Positions 9,201 through 17,693 of a stretch of DNA of 64,000 nucleotides are shown here, in pieces. Made by a program: the position numbers and the translations under genes. Origin of the DNA: Verrucomicrobiota bacterium (GTDB taxonomy: Bacteria > Verrucomicrobiota > Verrucomicrobiia > Limisphaerales > UBA1319); contig JAKLHY010000020.1 of the NCBI GenBank assembly GCA_022709905.1, positions 1 to 64,000 of the forward strand, read 5' to 3'. The notes below the pieces were generated by a model. The model was not told the DNA's origin and did not search any database. It saw only the letters and a program-made list of their open reading frames with translations. The stretch's first letter is position 1. Every line of letters begins with the position of its first letter.

Positions 9201-9604
9201 CCGATCAGAGCCGGTTTGATCACGTGCTGCCGATAAAAGAAATGGTATCCGTTGCTTTTGTCGACCCCCTCAAAAATCCTGCCGCCGATCTCCGGCAGAA
9301 TGCCAATCCGGACGTAATCATTCTCCAGCCAAACGATCTTGTAGGTTTTGTCGGCCTTCCGGCCGGTCAGCGTATCGTATAAAGGATAGGGATACACCCG
9401 GCCCTCGGCCCCTTGGGAGGCCCGGCCGAAGTAAAACATCGGGTTTGGCTCGGGTTCCCCGGCCAGGTAAGTGGGCAGGACGATGTCCTCCTCCCAGGCC
9501 TTCACGTTTGAGGCGGCGTCAGCCCGCAAACCGCCGAGCAACAGGATGAGAAGGCCCACGCACAAACCGCGCATGGCCGGATAACGCAAATAACGCATGT
9601 TCAT
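6242..9604 (-). CDS. Secreted DUF5107 and tetratricopeptide-repeat protein
   Basis: About 1120 residues. The start at 9604 was chosen because it opens a clean signal peptide (MRYLRYPAMRGLCVGLLILL); the frame is open upstream, but only into the preceding gene. Residues about 45-400 match the DUF5107 family, a beta-sandwich recalling aldose epimerases, with LPEIGGRIFEG and a His-rich NIPHHHRATTF. From about residue 500 to the end there are many TPR units. Proteins of this design are frequent in Bacteroidetes and Verrucomicrobia near carbohydrate genes, but no enzymatic activity can be read from this sequence. It may be transcribed with the GNAT-aminotransferase gene that ends 57 bases upstream. 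Confidence 0.85.
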   Translation of the reverse strand: MNMRYLRYPAMRGLCVGLLILLLGGLRADAASNVKAWEEDIVLPTYLAGEPEPNPMFYFGRASQGAEGRVYPYPLYDTLTGRKADKTYKIVWLENDYVRIGILPEIGGRIFEGVDKSNGYHFFYRQHVIKPALIGLIGAWISGGVEWNIPHHHRATTFIPVQHRIDKNPDGSKTVWVGELELRHRMRWAVGYTLWPGKSYLTASLRILNRTPVVNTLLCFANVAVHVNEDYQVIFPPGTQYVTHHHKREFTTWPIATTRYGGYDFSRGVDVSWFKNHLAANSMFAWNYEDDFLAGYDHGKDAGLMSVANHHIVPGKKLWTWGSGPRGRMWDKILTDEDGPYIELMVGAYSDNQPDYSWLQPFEVKSFDMHWYPFRGIGGVKNANLEAAVNLEISTHGQATVGFATTAAHRSARVQLKATSQTLLDQKISIDPGKPFLKTLTLPAGIKDHEVSAALFVDNKELIAYTPVPLKSEPMPDPVKPPPAPADIKTTEELYLAGLRIEQFHNPSLDPDPYWEEALKRDPGDVRVNTAMGIHSLKRARYAEAEKLFRKALERLTDRYTTPKDAEPQYYLGLALRAQGKHTEAFKTLYQATWNAAWRAPAYFALAELASAKADWDQALDCVDRSLEANQLNVRALTLKAALLRHRKQQTLALPILDLAEQKSDPLDARILAERWLLSRSPKTARAMVSLFQAHPHTALETAAEYLSAGLWQDGINVLNQLIASGSDPARISPLAYYYLGYMTHQSGRESQAIDYYHLAAAQSPRYTFPFQSEIIEVLHHAMRVQPRDARAPYYLGNLLFDWQPEEAIRLWEQSASLDATFPIVHRNLAIAYSHQKTGNALDKAIASLEKAVSLAEKYPIHFFELDQLYEAAGTAPEKRLALLEQNPETVAQRDDALSRAIALKVVLGKFDEAIRLMTGRQFEVWEGGSLSVAEYWTDAHLLRGHQRLKAGNPREALADYQSAKTIPDNLPSERRDSFGRLPEVAYWSGMAWEAQGDQEKARQSWQEAANAKTNEDTQPYYQALAWQKLGNPEKATPLLKGLVDSGIRRAEKGATIDFFASFGEQQSQRSRLANAHYLSGLGHLGLGEKDQALQAFARALEASPDHLGARALRAQIAAK

Positions 9605-9660
9605 AAAGGGGAACAGTTGAATGTCGACGGCCTCGGTCGCCACCTCCGGTTCCGCGATCC

Positions 9661-11331
9661 TCAGGCTTTCACCGCCAGGCCCGTTTGCGGCGAGGTCGAT
9701 ATCTGTTCCGGAGTTGGCATTTTGTTGTTGCGCGGGATCTCGCCACGGCCAAGGTAATCGAGCAAACGAGCCAGGCCCGGGCGGTCGCATTCGCCCATCA
9801 GGCAGATCTGGATCCAATTCCTCTCGAGAAGATAATCGCTGCGGTAACTGACCAGGAATCCGGCCCGATGAAGCCGCCACCCGAGGGCACGCGACGAAAC
9901 GCCCTCCGGCAACGCCACGGTGATCACGGCCGGCGATACCTGCCGATCCTCACCGATCAGGGTGAATCCCAGCCGGCGCAGTTCTTCCCGGAGCCAGGCT
10001 GACCACTCGCGGACGCGCTGGAATTTCTCAGGCCAATCCACGCGCCGGACCGCGGTGTAGAGCGCCTCCAGAAGGTTGGAGGAATGGGTAAACGGGATGC
10101 CGTGCTGGCTGGCACAAAATCCGAGGTCAAGATAACGCGGGAGCCCTTCGGGATCGGGCGACACCGGATGGTCATACCAAACAAAGGAGAGCCCGGGGTA
10201 GGATGCGAGTCCCTTGCCGCTGGCGCCTGAGGCCAGATAAACCCCATGGAGACTGACAGGAAAAGTGCCAATGGAACTGATGCAGTCGGCGCAGATCTTG
10301 AGGCCTTTTTCAGAGCCGATCGACCGGGCGAGATCGAGGTCGTTGATCGTGCCGGTGGATGTCTCGCAATGAACCAGCCAGAGCCACCGCGCTTCGGGAT
10401 GGTGATCGACACACTGCCGGATGGCTTCCGGATTGAACGGCCGCCCCCAGGATTGGCGAAGGGCCTCGAATGCGAGTCTGAATCGCCGGGCGTGGTCAAT
10501 CAGCCGCTCGCCAAATTCGCCATTGGCCAAAATAACGCCGGGGGCGCGGAGCCGGGAGATCTGGCCAGCCACCACATCATTGGCCAGGCTGCCGGAACCG
10601 ACAAGGATCTCCATTTGAGGGGCCCCGACCAACTGGCACAGGGCCTGACGTGTCGAATCCAGCAGGTGGGCGAACGCGCCGGATCGATGGGAAAAGGCGC
10701 CTTGAGCGAACGCCTCCCTGACTTGCGGATGCATGGCCACCGGACCGGGGAGCAGGTTGATCCGGTCTTCAGCGGAGTCGGCCGGGGATTCGGATAAACT
10801 CTGAGTGGTTTCGTTGAATCGATCGAGGGTCAGATACATCGGTTGGTATGGTGCGGCTTCGGTGCCCACCAACGGGCCAAAGGGCACAAATCCCATGTGC
10901 TGATAGAGCTTGAGCTGACGAACCGTCCCGGAAATGACGGCCAAGTTACATCCTTGTTCCCGGAACCGGTTCCCAATCATCCGCACCAACCCCCAAAACA
11001 CCGCGCCCCGCCGATACGCGGGCTCGACCGCAAGCAGCCGGATTTCGCAGGGACGCGAGCCGGCCGGCAGGTAGGCATCCAGGTTCGTCAGTTTTCCGTC
11101 CAGGGAGAAAGGCCGTTGCGCGCGCCCGGCCACCATGCCGACCAACCGGTCCCCATCCAAACAGATGGCATACAGGTTCTCCGGGTGAAACTTGTCCACC
11201 AGCATTCCATCGGGATTACGTTCGTGCTGAGGTATTTCCTCGACGAAGGTGCGATAATTCAGTCGGTGTATCTGCTCAAATTCCCGAGCCTCAGCGGCGA
11301 ACTTAAAGGTCAGTCGTTCTGTGGGCTTCAT
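9661..11331 (-). CDS. Fusion of a GNAT acetyltransferase and a class-V aminotransferase
   Basis: About 556 residues. Residues 1-170 look like an N-acyltransferase of the GNAT superfamily (EIRLLAVEPAYRRGAVFWGL; YQHMGFVPFG). Residues about 190-545 are a class-V PLP aminotransferase: INLLPGPV, GSGSLANDVV, HCETSTGTIND, then SGASGKGLASYPG with the probable Schiff-base lysine. This half resembles alanine-glyoxylate or phosphonate-type aminotransferases. The ATG at 11331 was taken; a GTG at 11349 is also possible with a purine-rich tract abutting it. Either start overlaps the end of plsY, so translation is probably coupled. The substrate is unknown; an N-acyl amino acid pathway is one guess. Confidence 0.85.
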   Translation of the reverse strand: MKPTERLTFKFAAEAREFEQIHRLNYRTFVEEIPQHERNPDGMLVDKFHPENLYAICLDGDRLVGMVAGRAQRPFSLDGKLTNLDAYLPAGSRPCEIRLLAVEPAYRRGAVFWGLVRMIGNRFREQGCNLAVISGTVRQLKLYQHMGFVPFGPLVGTEAAPYQPMYLTLDRFNETTQSLSESPADSAEDRINLLPGPVAMHPQVREAFAQGAFSHRSGAFAHLLDSTRQALCQLVGAPQMEILVGSGSLANDVVAGQISRLRAPGVILANGEFGERLIDHARRFRLAFEALRQSWGRPFNPEAIRQCVDHHPEARWLWLVHCETSTGTINDLDLARSIGSEKGLKICADCISSIGTFPVSLHGVYLASGASGKGLASYPGLSFVWYDHPVSPDPEGLPRYLDLGFCASQHGIPFTHSSNLLEALYTAVRRVDWPEKFQRVREWSAWLREELRRLGFTLIGEDRQVSPAVITVALPEGVSSRALGWRLHRAGFLVSYRSDYLLERNWIQICLMGECDRPGLARLLDYLGRGEIPRNNKMPTPEQISTSPQTGLAVKA

Positions 11332-11953
11332 CGCTTGTTTGGGGATCACTTCCTTTCTTTTTTAGTCCACCCTCCGGCTCAAGTCCAGTGAGTTCTTGGC
11401 GGAGGTTCCGCCGGTGGGTCAAGGCCAGCAGACAGGCCAACACCAGGCAACCCAGTCCGGAGATGATTTCCCCTGGCCACACCATCAGCATAAAGGACAG
11501 CAGGAAAAAAGCGATGATCCCGCTCAGAACAAAACGCCTCCCCATCCAGTAAGTGATGGCCACAACGGCGCCAATCCCCACCAAGGCCCAGGGAGTATGG
11601 GCAGCCATGGCCCCTAACGCGGTCGCGATGCCCTTGCCCCCCCGAAATCCAAGTTGCACTGGCCAGGCGTGCCCGATCACAACCGCAAGAACCACGATCA
11701 TCAGCACCCCCGGCGGCACCCCCAACCAGCGGCCCAACCCAACCGCCAGAGCGCCTTTGGCAGAATCGATCAGGAATGTCGCGGCAAATCCCCAGAATCC
11801 CAGCAACCGGCCCACGTTCTTCGCCCCGGTGGCTCCGCTGCCTCGAGCGCGGATATCCGATCCCGTCCGCCAGCGGACCAGGTAATAGCCGGCTGAAAAA
11901 CACCCCAAACCGTAGGCGGCGGCAATCGCGAAAACATCCGCAAAACGGATCAT
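11303..11953 (-). CDS. plsY: Acyl-phosphate:glycerol-3-phosphate acyltransferase PlsY
   Basis: 216 residues from ATG 11953. This is a polytopic inner-membrane protein that would transfer acyl groups from acyl-phosphate to glycerol-3-phosphate, the first step of phospholipid synthesis. Family motifs are present: GSGATGAKNVGR (motif 1), GHAWPVQLGFRGGKG (motif 2) and HRRNLRQELTG (motif 3). Motif 1 normally reads GSGNxGATN, so the third-position Asn is replaced by Ala and Thr by Lys here. The 3' end overlaps the GNAT-aminotransferase gene. An upstream TTG at 11992 sits almost directly on a GGAGGA tract, too close to serve it, and was not chosen. Confidence 0.9.
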   Translation of the reverse strand: MIRFADVFAIAAAYGLGCFSAGYYLVRWRTGSDIRARGSGATGAKNVGRLLGFWGFAATFLIDSAKGALAVGLGRWLGVPPGVLMIVVLAVVIGHAWPVQLGFRGGKGIATALGAMAAHTPWALVGIGAVVAITYWMGRRFVLSGIIAFFLLSFMLMVWPGEIISGLGCLVLACLLALTHRRNLRQELTGLEPEGGLKKKGSDPQTSDEAHRTTDL

Positions 11954-12180
11954 GGTTCGATGCGAGGAACAGACTGTTGCTGTAAACCTCAATCCTCCTA
12001 TTCCTCAGGAACAGGAAAGAGCGGTATTGGTTTGGGGCTCACAAGAACCACAGTTGAGAGGTCATGGACGCAAATACGACCCCGTTCGCGGCGCCACCCA
12101 TTCGCGAGAATCACGGCCGGGACCTTCCAGAACCAAGTCTCGCCAAATCTCGGTGCCCTTTGCCGTTTGCCGGCAAGGCG

Positions 12181-12843
12181 CTATTTCTTGTCTCGATCTT
12201 TCCTGGCCTTTTCCGCGGCATCAGGAGTGGCGATGCCCGGGGAGGTCCCGCCCGCCTGGGGCAAAGCAGCCGGCGCGGTGGCATTCAGGATCGTCAGGAT
12301 TTCGTCGGTGATATCATTTTCACCGCCGTTATAAACCACGAAGGGGGTTCGATTGACGGTTTCGGCGGCAGTATCGATCACCAGGCTGAAGCCGGCGGTC
12401 TTGGCTTTCTTTTTCACTTCATCCTGAATCTCGGCGAGGATGGAATCCCGCATCCGGCGTTGCTGTTCTTCGAGGGTGGACCGGGCCGTGGTATCGAACT
12501 GGCGCAGTTGTTGTTCGATGCCCTGGATATCGCGCAGCTTGCCCTCGGCAGTTTTCTTGCGTCGGTCGCGTTCCTCCGTCGAGACCGCCTGATCATTGGC
12601 GCTATCGAGAAGTTTCTTGTACTCTTCGTTGGCCTTCTGGTAGTTCTCGACGATTTCCTTGTGTTGCTTTTCGAACTCGCCCGCTCGTTCCTTGAGGAGG
12701 ACATCGGCGTTCTTGGTCTTCCAGTAACCATCGAAGGCCTTCTTGAGATTGATGATCCCGACTTTGGTTTGGGCCTGAGCCGAAAGGATTCCCAGGCAGC
12801 AAGTCATGCCGATGACCAGCCATTTTACAGCTACGGTTTTCAT
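12181..12843 (-). CDS. skp: OmpH/Skp-family periplasmic chaperone
   Basis: 220 residues with a signal peptide (MKTVAVKWLVIGMTCCLGIL, cleavage near residue 25). The VGIINLKKAFDGYWKT start of the mature part and the long charged coiled coil (about 45-150) are typical of Skp. The family binds unfolded outer-membrane proteins in the periplasm and delivers them to BamA. It lies 19 bases downstream of bamA on the same strand, the common order. A Pro/Ala-rich tail of about 35 residues is an extension beyond the usual family length. Confidence 0.9.
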   Translation of the reverse strand: MKTVAVKWLVIGMTCCLGILSAQAQTKVGIINLKKAFDGYWKTKNADVLLKERAGEFEKQHKEIVENYQKANEEYKKLLDSANDQAVSTEERDRRKKTAEGKLRDIQGIEQQLRQFDTTARSTLEEQQRRMRDSILAEIQDEVKKKAKTAGFSLVIDTAAETVNRTPFVVYNGGENDITDEILTILNATAPAALPQAGGTSPGIATPDAAEKARKDRDKK

Positions 12844-12862
12844 GAATAGGTTGATGGTTCTA

Positions 12863-15271
12863 TTAAAAGTTGCGATCGAATCCCACGCCAAAATGGAACT
12901 GGCCGCTGCTATCGTCATATTCTCCAGTGCTGATCGGGATACCGTAGTCGAAGCGCAACGGTCCGATGGGCAGGTTGAGCCGGATGCCCGCGCCGACGTT
13001 GTCCCGGTAATCGCCCATGTTGAAATCATAGGGATCCCAGTAAACGTTACCGATGTCGTAGAACAAGGCGAACCGCAACCGGTCGATGATCGGCACGCTG
13101 TATTCCAGAGAGCCATACCAATAGGAATGGCCCCCCAACGGCTCCTCGGTATCGGCGTCAAAGGTGTCATCCGCGCCGGCTTCCCGGTAATCGAAGCCGC
13201 GCAAATTGCTCTGGCCGCCCAGGAAGTAACGCTCGAAAATGGGGGTGTAATCGGAGTCTCCGAAACTGTCGGTCACTCCCACCCGTCCGATGACTTCGAG
13301 GATGTGACCGTCGGCAAAACCTCGGAAATACCAGGCGGATCGCAGCTCCAGTTTGTAGAAATCGACCTCGCTGCCCAGAGCGCCCGGCGCCACTTCGCCT
13401 TGGAGCTCGGTCCGCTGTCCGCGATCGGCAAGCAAGGGCTTGTTGCGCGTGTCATAGGCAATGGAAGCCCCCACCTTCGAAACCAGGTAGTGGCCCTTTT
13501 CGTCCATGATTTGCTGCGGGGCGTCGTCTTCGACATCCACAATGCCGACGTTCTCGATCGTATAGCTGATGTTGCCGATGAGGTTTTCGGTCCCCAGGGC
13601 GCGCGTCAAACCCACCTTGCCGCCGGTGTGCGTCTCATCAAAATAATCGCTGAGATAATTGTATTCCCGGTGGAAAAGATCGACTCCGAGGGCGAGTTTA
13701 CGGCCAAACAACCACGGTTCGATGAAAGACAAAATGTAATCCTGGCGCTCGGTTCCAATCTGGACCCGCAACCGCAGCTTCTGGCCGCCGCCGCTGAAAT
13801 AGGGCGGATTAAACAAGTCGAAGTTGCCCTGGCTGAGTTCCACGTAACCCACCAGATTGTCCATGGAACTGAAACCAGCGCCCACGGTAAAATGACCGGT
13901 GTTCTTTTCCTCGACGCCGACCACCAGGTTTTTCCGATTCTCGATGGGCGGATCGGTGGGTTCGGGTTGGGCATCGACCTTCTCGAAATAGTTCAAGTTC
14001 TCGAGGCGCCGTTCGCTCAACTTGACCTTGACCATGTCGAACAATTCCCCTGGAGCCACCGCCAGCTCCCGGCGGATTACGCGATCCTTGGTCTTCTCGT
14101 TGCCCTTGATCTCGATCTTCTCGATGTAGGACTTTTCCTTCTCCTCGATCTTGTAGACCAAGTCGATGGCGCCCTTTTCCACATTGGGGCTTTTTACGGC
14201 CTGGATCCGGGCGTCGATATAGCCCCGGGATCCGTAAAAATCCTGAATGGCCTCGAGGTCCTTGGTCAGGCCGGTGGGCGTGAAAATGCGGCCGTCGGTC
14301 AGGCGCAATCCACGACGATTTTCCTTCTTGTTGCGCTTGGTGTCGTCGATCCATTGCCGGTTATTGACGATCCACTGCCGGATCTCCTCGGCGTTGAACA
14401 GGCTGTTCCCCTGGAACGTAACCGAACCCACGTGGTATTGGCGGCCTTCCCTCACATGGATGTGAATCACCATCCACTTGGCGTCTTTTTGCTCAAACTT
14501 GACATCCTGGATTTCGAAATCGACGTACCCCTCGTTACGGTAGAAGGTGGCCAGTTTATCCTTGTCGTCCTCGAATTGCTCGTCCTTGAGGACGCCGCTG
14601 CCGGTCAGCCAGGAGAACATCCACCGATCGCGGGTCTTGATCACCTTGCGCAATTTTTTCTGGGTGAAAGCCTGGGCGCCTTCAAAGATGACTTCGTCGA
14701 TCTTGACCCTTGGGCTTTCCTCGATCTCGAAAATGACCGTGCCGCGTCCGGCGTTTTCGTCAATGTTCAGCGAGTATTTGACCTGAGTTTTCTGATGACC
14801 GGCTTTTTGGTACCGGTCTTTGATTTCCTGGGTGTCTGTGAAGAGTTTTCTTTCATCCAAGGGCTCGCCCACCTTGGAGGTCAGCTTTTTTTGGAGTTTG
14901 GATCGGCTGAATTTCTTGTTGCCCGTAAACTGGATCTGGCTGAGGACGGGTTTACCTTGGACGACGAACGTGAGATTGACGCCGTCGGGCGCCACAGGCT
15001 CTTCGCCGACCCGGATGTTGTAGAAATTGCCGGTATTGTAAAGGGTGCGGACGTCGTCGTCGATCGATGTCCGGGTATAAGGATCCCCGGGTTTGATGCG
15101 AATATTGGCGCGGATCAGATCGTCGCTGGCCGCGGGGGGCCCGACGTGCTTGATTTCGATCTTCCGGATGGAGGGAGGAGTTAGAGAGGCAATCTGAGCG
15201 GGGAGTGAGTATCCAGCGCCCCACAGGAGCAGGGCCAGCAGAATCGCGTAGCGACGGTAATTTAATTTCAT
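12863..15271 (-). CDS. bamA: Outer-membrane protein assembly factor BamA
   Basis: 802 residues, close to the family length. A signal peptide occupies residues 1-26. Several POTRA domains follow (about 35-430), with repeated Y-x-x-x-G-Y/F patterns such as YRNEGYVDFEI and YGSRGYIDARI. A surface-antigen beta-barrel runs from about residue 450 and ends in a terminal phenylalanine (VGFDRNF), the usual outer-membrane insertion signal. It inserts beta-barrel proteins into the outer membrane. It starts 5 bases after dnaB ends and is followed by skp, so dnaB-bamA-skp probably share a transcript. Confidence 0.95.
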   Translation of the reverse strand: MKLNYRRYAILLALLLWGAGYSLPAQIASLTPPSIRKIEIKHVGPPAASDDLIRANIRIKPGDPYTRTSIDDDVRTLYNTGNFYNIRVGEEPVAPDGVNLTFVVQGKPVLSQIQFTGNKKFSRSKLQKKLTSKVGEPLDERKLFTDTQEIKDRYQKAGHQKTQVKYSLNIDENAGRGTVIFEIEESPRVKIDEVIFEGAQAFTQKKLRKVIKTRDRWMFSWLTGSGVLKDEQFEDDKDKLATFYRNEGYVDFEIQDVKFEQKDAKWMVIHIHVREGRQYHVGSVTFQGNSLFNAEEIRQWIVNNRQWIDDTKRNKKENRRGLRLTDGRIFTPTGLTKDLEAIQDFYGSRGYIDARIQAVKSPNVEKGAIDLVYKIEEKEKSYIEKIEIKGNEKTKDRVIRRELAVAPGELFDMVKVKLSERRLENLNYFEKVDAQPEPTDPPIENRKNLVVGVEEKNTGHFTVGAGFSSMDNLVGYVELSQGNFDLFNPPYFSGGGQKLRLRVQIGTERQDYILSFIEPWLFGRKLALGVDLFHREYNYLSDYFDETHTGGKVGLTRALGTENLIGNISYTIENVGIVDVEDDAPQQIMDEKGHYLVSKVGASIAYDTRNKPLLADRGQRTELQGEVAPGALGSEVDFYKLELRSAWYFRGFADGHILEVIGRVGVTDSFGDSDYTPIFERYFLGGQSNLRGFDYREAGADDTFDADTEEPLGGHSYWYGSLEYSVPIIDRLRFALFYDIGNVYWDPYDFNMGDYRDNVGAGIRLNLPIGPLRFDYGIPISTGEYDDSSGQFHFGVGFDRNF

Positions 15272-15276
15272 TCCAC

Positions 15277-16743
15277 TCAGTTCTCCATAGGCACATCATC
15301 GGCGCTGACCTTGGCGGCGCTCTCGAACCGGGTATAACCCTTCAAAAAAGTCAGGTTCACCTCGCCGGTCGGTCCGTTCCGTTGTTTCGCGATGAGCAGG
15401 CTGACCGCCACTGCGTCTGTCTCCTCCGACGGGCTGCCCTCGTCTTCATCGCCGCTGGAGGCTTTATACAACAGACCCACCAGGTCAGCATCCTGTTCGA
15501 TCGCGCCAGACTCGCGCAGGTCGGACAGGCGCGGTTTGCGGTTCTTCTCTTTTTCGACCTCGCGATTCAGCTGGCTCAAAACGATTACGGGAACTTGCAG
15601 CTCCTTGGCCAGGGCCTTTATGCCATTGGAGATGTCTGCAATTTCCTGCTGCCGATTTTCCGCTCTGCGGGAAGTAGAATGGAGCAATTGGAGGTAGTCA
15701 ATCACAAACAGCTTCACCCCATACTGCTGCATCATCCGCCGTCCCCGCGCCCGCAACTGCAGAATCGATAATCCCGGCGTGTCATCAATAAACAAAGGCG
15801 CATTGGCCAGCTTGCCCGCCGATGCCGTCAGCCTCGGAAAATCCCGCTCCGCCAGAAATCCCTCTCGAATGTCCCTCAAATTCACCCGCGCCCGGGAACA
15901 TAACATGCGTAACACCAGCGATTCCGCCGTCATTTCCAGGCTGAACACCCCCACCGGCAGCCTCAAGTCCACCGCCACATGCTCCGCAATGTTCATCGCC
16001 AGCGAGGTCTTGCCCATGCTGGGACGCGCCGCAATCACGATCATCTCCCCCTGGTGCAAACCGCTCGTTAACTTGTCCAAATCCGTGAATCCCGTGCCCA
16101 ACCCCGTCAACGCCCCCTTGCGCTGATGAAAATCCTCAATGATGTTGATCGCCTTGTGAACCAGTTCCTTGATGGTCATCGACTGCGTCTCGACCCGTTC
16201 CTCGTTGATGCGTAATACATCCCGCTCCACCTCGTCCAACAGGCTCTCGACCTCTCCCTCATGCTCGTAGACCCTGCCAATGACGCTCGTGCACGTCTGG
16301 ATCATTTTCCGAAGCAGATACTTTTCCCGGACGATGTCCAGGTAATAGGCCATGTTCGCCGCCGAAGGCACCGCATCCTGCAACGAGGACAAATACGCCA
16401 ATCCTCCGACCGCCTCCAGCTGGCTTTTGTCCTTCAACCGTTGCTGCAGCGTGATCAGGTCAATCGCCACCTTCTGCTCATACATCTCGAGCAGAACCTC
16501 AAAAACGGTCTGATGCCGCAAATCGTAGAAAACCGCCGCCGCCCCCTTCAGCTTCTCCAGGCAAAGCCCCAGGTTCTCCCCCGGCGATAACAGGATGCAC
16601 CCGAGCACTCCTTGCTCAGCCTCCAACGCGTGCGGTGGCAACCGGTCCAAACGAGGCGCTCGAAGGACCTCCACCCCGCGCCTTCGCTTGGGCCGCCCCG
16701 CCTCCACAACCGCCGTCGCCGTATCCAATCCATCCGCATTCAT
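15277..16743 (-). CDS. dnaB: Replicative DNA helicase DnaB
   Basis: 488 residues. The DnaB N-terminal domain begins near LPPHALEAEQGVLGCIL (residues about 35-140). The RecA-type C-terminal ATPase has Walker A ARPSMGKTS near residue 240, Walker B LFVIDYLQLL and the SQLNREVEKEKNRKPRLSDL region. It unwinds DNA at the replication fork. There is no intein and no missing motif. The ATG at 16743 is preceded by a 164-base gap that contains a DnaA-box-like TTATTCACA. BamA follows after 5 bases, an unusual pairing of replication and envelope genes. Confidence 0.96.
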   Translation of the reverse strand: MNADGLDTATAVVEAGRPKRRRGVEVLRAPRLDRLPPHALEAEQGVLGCILLSPGENLGLCLEKLKGAAAVFYDLRHQTVFEVLLEMYEQKVAIDLITLQQRLKDKSQLEAVGGLAYLSSLQDAVPSAANMAYYLDIVREKYLLRKMIQTCTSVIGRVYEHEGEVESLLDEVERDVLRINEERVETQSMTIKELVHKAINIIEDFHQRKGALTGLGTGFTDLDKLTSGLHQGEMIVIAARPSMGKTSLAMNIAEHVAVDLRLPVGVFSLEMTAESLVLRMLCSRARVNLRDIREGFLAERDFPRLTASAGKLANAPLFIDDTPGLSILQLRARGRRMMQQYGVKLFVIDYLQLLHSTSRRAENRQQEIADISNGIKALAKELQVPVIVLSQLNREVEKEKNRKPRLSDLRESGAIEQDADLVGLLYKASSGDEDEGSPSEETDAVAVSLLIAKQRNGPTGEVNLTFLKGYTRFESAAKVSADDVPMEN

Positions 16744-16810
16744 CGTCTCAGAGCATGCTCAGAAACAGCCATGCCTGGCAAACCTGATTTGCCCCCGTCT
16801 CATTCACGGG

Positions 16811-16819
16811 TTATTCACA
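16811..16819 (+). promoter_or_regulatory. DnaA-box-like nonamer upstream of dnaB
   Basis: TTATTCACA fits the DnaA-box consensus TTWTNCACA. It lies 68 bases upstream of the dnaB start in the gap between dnaB and the hydrogenase-like operon. A single box is not enough to suggest an origin; control of dnaB by DnaA is conceivable. Confidence 0.3.
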
Positions 16820-16907
16820 GGAAATATCTAAGCCATAACTTATTGATCACAAATCTTTTAAGACCAATAATTGCCCATGGAGCCCAACACTATGATCAAC
16901 GAGGTTA

Positions 16908-17693
16908 TTAACCGTCCTTTTCGATCCGGCCCAACAGACGGAGCATCCCATCGAGGATGGTCAGCGGATGCGGTGGACAACCGGGGATGTAAAGGTCAAT
17001 CGGCAGAAGCCCGCCGGCGCCGTTATGGACCTCGGGATGATCCCGGAAAGGTCCGCCCGACAGGGCACAGGCGCCCACGGCGATGACCACGCGCGGGGGG
17101 GGCACGGCTTCGTAGGTCTTGATCAAAGCCAGGCGCATGTTTTCGGTCACAGGCCCGGTAATCAATAGACCGTCCGCGTGCCGTGGGGAAGCGACGAATT
17201 GAATGCCGAAACGCCCGAGATCGAACACGACGGTGGTCAGCACATTCACGTCGGCTTCGCAGGCGTTGCAGCCGCCAGCGCTGACCTGCCGCAGCTTGAG
17301 AGAACGGCCATAAATCCTCCGGATTTTGCGATCAAGGGTCTTGGCGAGGATGTATTCCCCACCGTCCACCACCAGGGCATCGCGGCTGGACGCGGCCAGA
17401 CGGTGTTCGGGCGTAAACCGGAGGGTGGCCTTGGGACATGCCCGTTCGCATTCCGGGCAAAACAGGCATCGGTTGAGGTCAATCCGTGGGCGGCCATTTT
17501 TCAGCTCAATAGCATCGGTGGGGCAGACCTCCACGCAGGCCTGGCAATCCGCGGGACACGGGCTGGGGCCGAGCACAGGCCGGCCGCGCAAACGGTCGGG
17601 TAATACGGGCGTTCCCTTGGGATAGGCAATCGTCCGGTGGCCCTGATGCCAACGAGCGAGCAAGACATTCAGAACGGGCACTTCAGAGATCAT
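16908..17693 (-). CDS. Ferredoxin-fused small subunit of an Ehr/group-4-hydrogenase-like complex (HyfH+HyfI-like)
   Basis: 261 residues from ATG 17693. The N-terminal half is a two-cluster ferredoxin: Cys 46, 50, 53, 57 (with one extra residue between the first two) and Cys 76, 79, 82, 86. The C-terminal half is the NuoB/HycG-type small subunit with one [4Fe-4S] site: GGCNAC (142, 145), GACALSGG (209) and IPGCPPHP (239). In most related complexes these two parts are separate proteins (HyfH and HyfI), so this is a fusion. The start overlaps the large-subunit gene by 11 bases. It would carry electrons in the peripheral arm of the membrane complex. Confidence 0.88.
   Translation of the reverse strand: MISEVPVLNVLLARWHQGHRTIAYPKGTPVLPDRLRGRPVLGPSPCPADCQACVEVCPTDAIELKNGRPRIDLNRCLFCPECERACPKATLRFTPEHRLAASSRDALVVDGGEYILAKTLDRKIRRIYGRSLKLRQVSAGGCNACEADVNVLTTVVFDLGRFGIQFVASPRHADGLLITGPVTENMRLALIKTYEAVPPPRVVIAVGACALSGGPFRDHPEVHNGAGGLLPIDLYIPGCPPHPLTILDGMLRLLGRIEKDG

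Noticed and set aside
12806..15184. A 792-codon open frame on the plus strand
   Set aside because: It lies exactly opposite bamA, whose signal peptide, POTRA repeats and terminal Phe are clear. The plus-strand protein has no family pattern.
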